Below, one piece after another: positions 52,973 through 59,892 of a stretch of DNA of 59,892 nt. The DNA is from Sulfuritalea sp. (GTDB lineage: Bacteria > Pseudomonadota > Gammaproteobacteria > Burkholderiales > Rhodocyclaceae): contig JAUSCI010000018.1 of the NCBI GenBank assembly GCA_030651305.1, positions 1 through 59,892 on the forward strand, read 5' to 3'. How positions within the stretch are numbered: position 1 is the first letter of the stretch; each line of letters begins with the position of its first letter. Below the pieces are notes generated by a model. It was not told the DNA's origin. It did no database searches and saw only the letters and a program-made list of their open reading frames with translations. A program made the position numbers and the translations under genes.

Positions 52973-55900
52973 ATGCAAATCACACGGCGGCAGTTTTTCA
53001 AGGTCTGCGGCGCCGGTCTGAGCGGGTCTTCCATCGCATTGATGGGATTCTCACCCACATCGGCCTTGGCGGAGGTGCGCACTTACAAGCTCGCCCACGC
53101 CACGGAAACCCGCAACATGTGCCCCTACTGCTCGGTCAGTTGCGGGGTCCTGATCTACACCACGGGCGACAAGTCCAAGAATGCGAAAGCGGACGTCATC
53201 CACATCGAGGGCGATCCGGATAATCCCGTCAATCGCGGCACACTGTGCCCGAAAGGCGCGGCCCTGCTCGACATGGTCAAGAGCCCCAGTCGGCTCAAGT
53301 ACCCCGAAGTGCGCGAAGCCGGCAGCAACGAGTGGAAGCGCATCTCCTGGGACGACGCCCTGAACCGCATCGCGACGCACATGAAAAAGGACCGCGATGC
53401 CAACTTCATCGAGAAGAACGCCGCCGGCGTCACGGTGAACCGCTGGCCGAGCTTCGGCTTCCTGGCCTCCTCGGCCTGCAACAACGAAACGGGATATATC
53501 ACACACAAGGTTCTGCGCAGCCTCGGCGCCGTCGCCTTCGATACGCAAGCACGCATCTGACACGCCCCCACGGTATCCAGTCTGGGTCCGACATTTGGGC
53601 GTGGCGCAATGACCAATCACTGGGTCGACATCAAGAATGCCGACCTCGTGCTGATCATGGGTGGCAATGCCGCCGAAGCGCATCCCTGCGGCTTTAAATG
53701 GGTGATCGAAGCAAAGAAGGATCGCAAGGCCAAGCTGGTCGTGGTCGACCCGCGCTTCACGCGCTCGGCGGCGGTGGCCGACTACTATGCGCCGGTTCGT
53801 GCCGGCGCCGACATCGCTTTCCTCGGCGGTGTGGTCAACTACCTTCTGACCAATGACAAGATCCACCACGACTACGTCAAGAACTACAGCAACGCCGGCT
53901 TCCTGATCAATCCCGACTTCAAGTTCGAAGACGGCATCTTCTCCGGCTACAACGCCGAGAAACGCAATTACGGCAAGGACACCTGGGGCTACCAGATGGG
54001 CAAGGACGGCTTCGTCATGGTCGACCCGACCCTGCAGGATCCCAACTGCGCCTTCCAGTTGCTGAAGAAGCACTACAGTCGCTACACGCCGGACCTGGTG
54101 AGCAAGGTTTCGGGCACCCCGAAGGATCAGTTCCTCAAGGTCTGTGAGTATATCGCCGAGACCGCGGCGGCCAACAAGACCATGACCATCCTGTATGCGC
54201 TGGGCTGGACGCAGCACTCGGTCGGTTCGCAGAACATCCGCACCATGGCCATCATCCAGACGCTGCTCGGCAACATGGGCATGGCGGGCGGCGGCATCAA
54301 CGCGCTGCGCGGCCACGCCAATGTGCAGGGCATCACCGACATGTGTCTGTTCGGCGCCAACCTGCCCGGCTACATTGCCTCGCCGACCGAAGCCGACGTC
54401 GATCGCAAGACCTATGTCGAGAAGCGCACGCCGAAACCGCTGCGGCCGAACCAGATGAACTTTCCGCAGAACTTCCCGAAGTGGTTCACCAGCCTGCAGA
54501 AAGCCTGGTACGGGAATGCAGCCAAGCCGGAAAACGACTTCGCCTACGAGTGGCTGCCCAAGATCGACGGCGCCTACGACACCCTGGCCATCTTCGAGAA
54601 GATGCACCAGGGCAAGATGAACGGCTTCGTCTGCCAGGGCTTCAATCCGCTGGCGTCCGTGTCGCACAAGAAGAAGGTCGGCGATGCGCTGGCCAAGCTC
54701 AAGTACATGGTCGTCATCGATCCGTTGATTACCGACACCTCGGAATTCTGGAAGGCACACGGAGAATTCAACGAGGTCGATGCCACCAAGGTGCAGACCG
54801 AGGTGTTCCGCCTGCCGGCCAACCTCTTTGCCGAGGACACCGGTTCCTTCACCAACTCGGGGCGCGTCATCCAGTGGCACTGGAAGGCGGCCGACGGTCC
54901 GGGCGAATCGAAGGGCGACGTCGAAATCATCGCCGCGCTGTTCCAGAAGCTGAAGGCGATGTACGCCAAGGACGGCGGCAAGCTGCCCGAGCCGATCATG
55001 AACCTGACCTGGCCGCATCGCATCGCCGACAAGCCGTCGCCGGCGGAACTGCTGATGGAAATCTCCGGCAAGGCGCTCGCCGACGTCTTCGATCCGAAGG
55101 ACAAGACCAAGGTTATCGTCAAGGCCGGCGAGCAGGTGGCGGGCTTCGCGCAGTTGCGCGACGACGGGTCGACCTCCTGCGGCAACTGGATTTACAGCGG
55201 CTGCTGGTCTCAGGCGGGCAACCTCACGGCGCGGCGCGACAACGCCGATCCGTCCGGCCTCGGCCAGACGTTGCTGTGGGGCTTCGCCTGGCCCGCCAAC
55301 CGGCGCATCATCTACAACCGCGCCTCCTGCGACATGGACGGCAAGCCCTGGGATCCGAAGCGCACGGTGATCCGCTGGACCGGCACCGCCTGGGCCGGCA
55401 ACGACGTCCCCGACATGCGTCCGGATGCCGCGCCGGCGGAGGGCGTGATGCCCTTCATCATGACGCCGGAAGGCGTGGCGCGGCTGTTTGCGCCGGGCAT
55501 GGCCGACGGTCCTTTCCCCGAGCACTACGAACCCTTCGAGACCCCGCTGGACAAGAATCCGTTCAGTCCGGGCAACCCGAAGGCGCTCAACAATCCCGCC
55601 GCCCGGGTGTACAAGGGCGACATGGAGGTGTTCGGCAAGGCCAAGGACTTCCCCTACGTCTGTACCACCTACCGCCTGGTCGAGCATTTCCACTTCTGGA
55701 GCAAGCACGTCAGGATCAACGCCGTGCTGCAACCGGAGCAGTTCGTCGAAATCGGCGAGGAACTGGCCAAGGAGAAGGGCATCGCCAACGGCGACCGGGT
55801 CAAGGTGAAAAGCAACCGCGGCTTCATCAAGGCCGTGGCGGTGGTCACCAAGCGTATCCCGACCCTGATGGTCGATGGCAAGAAGACCCACACGGTCGGC

Positions 55901-56035
55901 ATTCCGATCCACTGGGGCTTCAAGGGGCTCACCAAGCCGGGCTTCATCACCAACACGCTGACGCCGTACGTGGGTGACGCCAATTCGCAGACGCCGGAAT
56001 ACAAGGCGTTCCTGGTCAACATCGAGAAGATCTAA
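52973..56035 (+). CDS. fdnG: Selenocysteine-containing formate dehydrogenase, major subunit (FdnG/FdoG type)
   Basis: 1020 residues when the in-frame TGA at 53558-53560 is read as selenocysteine (residue 196), matching the roughly 1015 of E. coli FdnG. Tat signal RRQFFKVCGAGL; [4Fe-4S] motif CPYCSVSCG then LCPKGAALLDM; Sec context ARI-U-HAPTVSSLGPTFGRG; MGGNAAEAHPCGFKW and the C-terminal molybdopterin domain follow. A SECIS-like hairpin follows the TGA directly. The enzyme oxidises formate with a bis-MGD Mo/W centre at the periplasmic face, passing electrons via FdnH and FdnI to quinone. GGAGAGGAGG precedes the ATG. Standard gene finders would split it at 53560/53609. Confidence 0.95.
53558..53605 (+). 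promoter_or_regulatory. SECIS element with its Sec TGA codon
   Basis: TGA at 53558-53560 is followed by a stem CACGCCC (53561-53567) / GGGCGTG (53597-53603) and an apical CCAGTCTGG loop holding AGTCT, as in E. coli fdnG. This recruits SelB and Sec-tRNA. Confidence 0.88.
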
Positions 56036-56047
56036 GGGAGATATGAC

Positions 56048-56935
56048 ATGGCATTGCAATCGCTAGATATCGCCCGCCGCTCGGCGACGACCACCCCGGC
56101 GCCCGGCGTGAGGCAGACCACGGAAGTGGCCAAGCTGATCGACGTGTCCACCTGCATCGGCTGCAAGGCCTGCCAGGCAGCGTGCATGGAATGGAACGAC
56201 ATTCGCGACGAAGTCGGCAACTGTGTCGGGGTGTATGACAACCCGGCGGACCTGACGGCCAAGTCATGGACCGTCATGCGCTTTGCCGAAGTCGAAGAGA
56301 AAGGCAAGCTGGAGTGGCTGATTCGCAAGGACGGCTGCATGCATTGCGCCGACCCGGGTTGCCTCAAGGCCTGCCCGGCCCCCGGCGCCATCATCCAGTA
56401 CGCCAACGGCATCGTGGATTTCCACCAGGAAAACTGCATCGGCTGTGGCTACTGCGTCACCGGCTGCCCGTTCAACATCCCGCGCATCTCGCAGGAGGAC
56501 AGCAAGGCCTACAAGTGCACGCTGTGCTCCGACCGGGTCGCCGTCGGCCAGGCGCCGGCCTGCGCCAAGGTCTGCCCGACCGGCGCGATCCAGTTCGGCT
56601 CGAAGGAGCAGATGAAGGATTACGCGGCCAAGCGTATCGTCGACCTCAAGTCGCGCGGCTACGACAAGGCGGGGCTCTACGATCCGCAAGGGGTGGGCGG
56701 CACGCACGTCATGTACGTGCTGCACCACGCCGACCGGCCGGAGCTCTACAAGGGTCTGCCCAACGATCCCAGCATCAGTCCGCTGGTGTCGCTGTGGAAG
56801 GGCTTCGCCAAGCCGCTGGCCAGCGTGGCCATGGCTGCCGTGGCACTCGGCAGCCTGTTCCACTACGTGATGAAGGGTCCGAACGAGGTCAGCAAGGAGC
56901 TTGAGGACGAACTGGAGAAGGAGGACGCAAAATGA
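56048..56935 (+). CDS. fdnH: Formate dehydrogenase iron-sulfur (beta) subunit
   Basis: 295 residues. Four [4Fe-4S] cluster sets are visible: [50 protein letters not shown] and [22 protein letters not shown]-terminal membrane helix ([19 protein letters not shown]) anchors it in the periplasmic face, as in FdnH. It wires electrons from FdnG to FdnI. It is 12 nt after fdnG and overlaps fdnI by 4 nt. Confidence 0.95.
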   Translation: MALQSLDIARRSATTTPAPGVRQTTEVAKLIDVSTCIGCKACQAACMEWNDIRDEVGNCVGVYDNPADLTAKSWTVMRFAEVEEKGKLEWLIRKDGCMHCADPGCLKACPAPGAIIQYANGIVDFHQENCIGCGYCVTGCPFNIPRISQEDSKAYKCTLCSDRVAVGQAPACAKVCPTGAIQFGSKEQMKDYAAKRIVDLKSRGYDKAGLYDPQGVGGTHVMYVLHHADRPELYKGLPNDPSISPLVSLWKGFAKPLASVAMAAVALGSLFHYVMKGPNEVSKELEDELEKEDAK

Positions 56936-57555
56936 TCCGCAATCCGAAAGACCTCACGCGCTACACGGCGCACGAGCGGGCCAATCACTGGCTGGTGGGT
57001 ATCTGCTTCATCCTGCTCGCGCTGTCCGGCCTGGCCTTCTTCCATCCGGCCTTCTTCCCGCTGACGCAGCTGTTCGGTGGCGGTGTCTGGGCGCGCATCC
57101 TGCACCCATACATCGGCGTGATCATGGCGGCGTCTTTCCTGGTGATGTTCCTCCGCTTCAGGTCGCTCAACACCATGACCCCGGCGGACAAGGAATGGTT
57201 GTCCCGCGCCGGGGAAATGATGAGTGGCGACGACCACAACATGCCGGAGCAGGGCAAGTACAACGGCGGCCAGAAGGCGATGTTCTGGGCCATGTCGCTG
57301 AGCGTACTGCTGCTGTTCGTCTCCGGTATCTTTCTTTGGCGCGCTTACTTCAGCCTGCCGGTGGATGTGGTGCGACTCGGCGCCGTGGTGCATGCCGCGA
57401 TCGCCGCGATCATGATCGCGATGATCTTCGTGCACGTCTATGCCGCGCTGTGGGTCAGGGGTACGGTCCGCGCCATGGTGTACGGCACGGTGACCCGCGC
57501 CTGGGCCAAGCAGCATCACCGGGCGTGGTACCGACAGGTCACCGGCAAGTCGTGA
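56932..57555 (+). CDS. fdnI: Formate dehydrogenase cytochrome b556 (gamma) subunit
   Basis: 207 residues, four membrane helices ([80 protein letters not shown]). Histidines ERANHW, LHPYIG, VVHAAI and FVHVYAAL are placed to bind two b haems. It passes electrons to quinone in the membrane. It overlaps fdnH by 4 nt and is followed by a strong terminator. Confidence 0.94.
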   Translation: MIRNPKDLTRYTAHERANHWLVGICFILLALSGLAFFHPAFFPLTQLFGGGVWARILHPYIGVIMAASFLVMFLRFRSLNTMTPADKEWLSRAGEMMSGDDHNMPEQGKYNGGQKAMFWAMSLSVLLLFVSGIFLWRAYFSLPVDVVRLGAVVHAAIAAIMIAMIFVHVYAALWVRGTVRAMVYGTVTRAWAKQHHRAWYRQVTGKS

Positions 57556-57591
57556 GATAGTACGGCGGTTGATACCCCGCCAAACCAAGAT

Positions 57592-57619
57592 CCGCGGGCT
57601 TCGGCCCGCGGTCTTTTTG
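57592..57619 (+). terminator. Rho-independent terminator after fdnGHI
   Basis: CCGCGGGC-TTCG-GCCCGCGG hairpin followed by TCTTTTTGT. Confidence 0.92.
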
Positions 57620-57649
57620 TACGACCATCATTGGATCTAGCCCCACGCC

Positions 57650-58573
57650 ATGAGCGCCACTACCCAAACCCCCATCATCCCGATCAAGTCGAGCAGCGAA
57701 CCGCCGCATGTCATCACTCCCGATGCCGCGACCGTATTCGCCACGCGCGCGGAACGCTTCGACCAACTCGCCGCAGGCCACACCTTAAGCGACTGGCTGC
57801 ACTTTCTGGCGGCCATAACACGTGCCCAGCATCAAGCGCTGCAAGTGCTGCCGCCACTGGCGCTGCCTGCAGCGGCAACGCTGGCGCTGGCCCGCGAGCA
57901 CCGCATGCCGCCGCTGCCGGCACAGTCCTGGCCGCGCGACCCGCTCTGGCGCAAGAGCCTGCTGCAGATCATCACCGGGATTTCCGACGCAGCCCCCGAG
58001 CAAGCCCGCCAGGATCTCGCCCGGCTCGCCGGCTACGATGCCGAACGCATCGAGGCACTGGCCGAGCGCGTGCTGCACACCGAACTCTACGGCGACGATG
58101 CCGCCCTGCTGCCCTATGTCGCCGCCGCCCTGCAGGTGCTTTGGACCGCCGGCGCGGCGCGCCTCGGCGTCGCCGAGATCGCCGCCCTCGACGTGCCCGG
58201 CGTCTGCCCCTGCTGCGGCTTCCTGCCGGTGGCGAGCGTGGTGCGTCGCGTCGGCGAGACCAGCAACCTGCGCTATCTGCACTGTGCACTGTGCAATACC
58301 GAGTGGAACCTGGTGCGCGTCAAATGCAGCAGTTGCGACGCCACCGAAGGCATCAGCTACCGCCATCTCGAAAGCGGAGACATCAAGATGGTCGGTGCCG
58401 TGCGCGCCGAAACCTGCGAGGCCTGCAAGAGCTACCTCAAGATCGTCTATACGGAAAAGGGCCCGGTCGATCCCGTTGCCGACGACCTCGCCACGCTGGC
58501 GCTGGACATCCTAGTCGACGAAGCCGGCTATGCGCGCAGCGGCCCGAACCTGTTGCTGGTGCCGGGCGGCTGA
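57650..58573 (+). CDS. fdhE: Formate dehydrogenase accessory protein FdhE
   Basis: 307 residues. Four CxxC motifs of the FdhE rubredoxin-like fold occur in its C-terminal half: CPCCGFLPV, CALCNTEWN, CSSCDAT and CEACKSYLK. FdhE is needed for maturation of membrane formate dehydrogenases. It follows the operon terminator, so it depends on read-through or its own promoter. The N-terminal helical part (LSDWLHFLAAITRAQHQAL) matches the family. Confidence 0.93.
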   Translation: MSATTQTPIIPIKSSSEPPHVITPDAATVFATRAERFDQLAAGHTLSDWLHFLAAITRAQHQALQVLPPLALPAAATLALAREHRMPPLPAQSWPRDPLWRKSLLQIITGISDAAPEQARQDLARLAGYDAERIEALAERVLHTELYGDDAALLPYVAAALQVLWTAGAARLGVAEIAALDVPGVCPCCGFLPVASVVRRVGETSNLRYLHCALCNTEWNLVRVKCSSCDATEGISYRHLESGDIKMVGAVRAETCEACKSYLKIVYTEKGPVDPVADDLATLALDILVDEAGYARSGPNLLLVPGG

Positions 58574-58579
58574 AAGTCG

Positions 58580-58605
58580 AGAGTCGGCGCTGGCGGGACG
58601 GCGAT
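58580..58605 (+). repeat. Dispersed RVGAGG element, intergenic copy downstream of fdhE
   Basis: AGAGTCGGCGCTGGCGGG then ACGGCGAT, 7 nt after the fdhE stop; identical in the core to the 9595 and 47581 copies. Confidence 0.75.
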
Positions 58606-58652
58606 TCTGCGTCCCGTTAGCCGGCCAAGAGCAGCGCTGTCGCGGGTTTTTA

Positions 58653-59892
58653 GACTTGTCCGGTTCTGTAGCACATGAATTGTCCGCTTTTTCTGTTGGG
58701 GGCGGGAAGCGGCGGAGGGCGGAGCCCGACGCCGGTTTCCGCCCCCAACGGCGCGCCTGGCGGACGGTTCAGGCGGCCTGTTGCGATTCATCGGTGATGG
58801 GCCTCCCCTCGGGAGTGAAATAGGCCAGGCCGCGTGGTCCGTGAAACAGCGCCAGCGCCCCACTGGCATAACGATTCACGCGCACCCGCGCCTTGACGTA
58901 GTGGCAGCGATGCCGATCGGCCGGAATCTGCAGGCTCATTCCCTCGAAGCGCACACAGTTGTCGTTACCCACAGTGCGCTCGTACTGCTCGCACAGGATG
59001 TCCTCGAGACTGCCCCCGATCCAGGGCACAAAGGCCGAACCCTGTTCCGTCGCCGACACCGCAAACTCCGCGTTGAAGGCCGGCAGATAGACCCCCCGCA
59101 GGTAGCGATTGGCGGCCTCCATGGTCGTAATTCCGGCCAGCGCCAGTTCCTGCGGCAAACGCCCCTGATGAGTACCAAAGGCCCGTTCCGAGCGTCCCCG
59201 TGCCTCGGGTGAGTAGGCAGCGATCATGTCGATCCCCAGCTGTTTCATGGCGCGGCCAAACTGGGTGAGATTCTCCTTATCCACCTTGCCGTCGGCCTCC
59301 GGTGTGGTCCAGTAATGGCTGCCCCGGTCGCTGTAGAACGAGCTGAACAGGCCCTGGGCCTCAATGACATCCTGCACGCCCCGGAAACTACTGGCCGTGC
59401 CTTCCTGGCCGACGAAGAACATCGAGTAGTGCCAACTGGTGGCGTCATCCATGGTGACGATCAGGTCCCACTTCTGCCTGGCTACCCATTCGTGGGTGCT
59501 GCCGTCCTGATGGATCATCATTCCTGACAGGGCGGACCGCTCCCGCCGCTTCCGATGGGCGCCGCGCTTCTCATACTTCGGGACCAGCTTTGCTCCTTGC
59601 AGACGCCTTTTGACCCACGTGTAACTCCGCGTTCCACCTGAGCGTCGATACCAGCTGTGGAAGTGCTTGACGTTCCAGCCCAGATGTTGCCTTCGATACT
59701 GCTCGGTCAGCGCCATGACTTCATCGATCGGTGCCCGGCGGTTGGAGACCTGCTCCAGCCGCCGATCGATCAGACCTTCCAGCCCTTCGGCCTCGTACCT
59801 GGCCAGATACCGCCGGAAGCTGCGCTCGCACATCCCCAGAATCTGCGCTGCCTCGGCCTGCGTCAGCCGTCCTTTGTTCCATCCTTCGTACG
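58653..59892 (-). mobile_element. IS1202-like (ISNCY) insertion sequence, cut by the window edge
   Basis: The transposase gene and about 110 bp of its downstream non-coding end are visible. Two TTGTCCG copies (about 58657 and 58680) may be part of the IS terminal binding sites; the exact end cannot be fixed without the other end. Confidence 0.7.
58769..59892 (-). CDS. ISNCY/IS1202-type transposase (5' end outside window)
   Basis: At least 373 residues visible. N-terminal helix-turn-helix (GRLTQAEAAQILGMCERSFR) and a DDE integrase core: IHQDGSTHEW and VTMDDATSWH (first Asp), SSFYSDRGSHYW (second Asp), RGRSERAFGTHQGRLPQEL (Glu). A C-terminal beta domain follows (KARVRVNRYASGALALFHGP). The frame stays open at position 59892, so the start lies beyond the window. 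No disruption is visible in this part, so the copy may be active. Confidence 0.9.
   Translation of the reverse strand, partial: YEGWNKGRLTQAEAAQILGMCERSFRRYLARYEAEGLEGLIDRRLEQVSNRRAPIDEVMALTEQYRRQHLGWNVKHFHSWYRRSGGTRSYTWVKRRLQGAKLVPKYEKRGAHRKRRERSALSGMMIHQDGSTHEWVARQKWDLIVTMDDATSWHYSMFFVGQEGTASSFRGVQDVIEAQGLFSSFYSDRGSHYWTTPEADGKVDKENLTQFGRAMKQLGIDMIAAYSPEARGRSERAFGTHQGRLPQELALAGITTMEAANRYLRGVYLPAFNAEFAVSATEQGSAFVPWIGGSLEDILCEQYERTVGNDNCVRFEGMSLQIPADRHRCHYVKARVRVNRYASGALALFHGPRGLAYFTPEGRPITDESQQAA

Noticed and set aside
53558..53608. fdnG as a pseudogene broken by a stop codon
   Set aside because: The TGA has the exact selenocysteine context and a SECIS hairpin, and the frame is unbroken on both sides.
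54343..55977. A 544-codon second plus-strand frame within fdnG
   Set aside because: Overlapping frame inside a certain gene; composition is Arg/Gly-rich as expected for a shadow.
53051..56059. A 1002-codon open frame on the minus strand
   Set aside because: It is antisense to fdnG, has no family similarity and arises from the strong GC bias of the codons; fdnG is certain.

Overview
The window is a GC-rich chromosomal segment that looks betaproteobacterial, probably Rhodocyclales or Sterolibacteriaceae/Nitrosomonadales-like. The reasons are the gene order mreB-mreC-mreD-mrdA-rodA-rlpA-dacC-dat-ybeD-lipB-lipA beside a divergent gatCAB, the DUF349, DUF4197, YqjD/YqjE and DUF2145 neighbours, and a selenocysteine formate dehydrogenase. 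Assignment below class level is a guess.

Layout. 1-7 kb (mostly minus strand): a truncated CHASE3/multi-PAS sensor, a PagP-like lipoprotein, a coiled-coil protein, gspA/gspB-like type II secretion accessory genes and a lipoprotein M48 peptidase homologue with a damaged HExxH motif. 7.15-10.55 kb: a compact accessory cassette with fic on the minus strand and, divergently, a ribbon-helix-helix/HIT fusion overlapping a phosphorothioate-DNA-binding HNH nuclease. It is bracketed by 94-bp direct repeats derived from the 3' end of fic. 10.6-22 kb: DUF349 gene, tRNA-Arg(CCG), membrane cytochrome c, rep helicase, DUF4197, fadD, a ceramidase-like membrane protein, an XRE regulator and a YiaAB/DUF2145 cluster. 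22-29.4 kb: an LplT-PlsC fusion, a giant DUF2339 fusion protein and an unknown membrane protein.

29.4-43.7 kb is the housekeeping core: lipoate genes, D-amino acid aminotransferase, cell-elongation machinery (PBP5/6-like, RlpA, RodA, PBP2, MreBCD) and the GatCAB amidotransferase. Several gene boundaries here carry repeats or hairpins of different kinds. 43.7-47.4 kb: a coiled-coil exported protein, pyrE, exodeoxyribonuclease III and a YqjD-YqjE-YqjK-LETM1-like chain of overlapping genes. 47.4-50.8 kb is accessory: apparent type I restriction remnants, vapBC, then a roughly 2.2-kb insertion at tRNA-Met(CAT) marked by a perfect 47-bp duplication of the tRNA 3' half. It carries hicAB, a small hypothetical, a frame-broken ORF and a tRNA-like gene with an extra anticodon-region insertion. 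50.9-58.6 kb: a UbiH-family hydroxylase, DsbC, and fdnGHI-fdhE, where fdnG reads through an in-frame TGA followed by a SECIS-like hairpin. The right edge is an IS1202-like (ISNCY) transposase cut by the window.

The most unusual signal is a short dispersed element, consensus AGTCGGCGCTGG-NNNN-ACGGCG, seen nine times on both strands. Two copies are intergenic, one is in a gene remnant and six lie in frame inside conserved proteins (GatA, GatB, D-amino acid aminotransferase, LplT-like transporter, RlpA, HNH nuclease). It is read as RVGAGGTA or, in the other orientation, AVPPAPTL.
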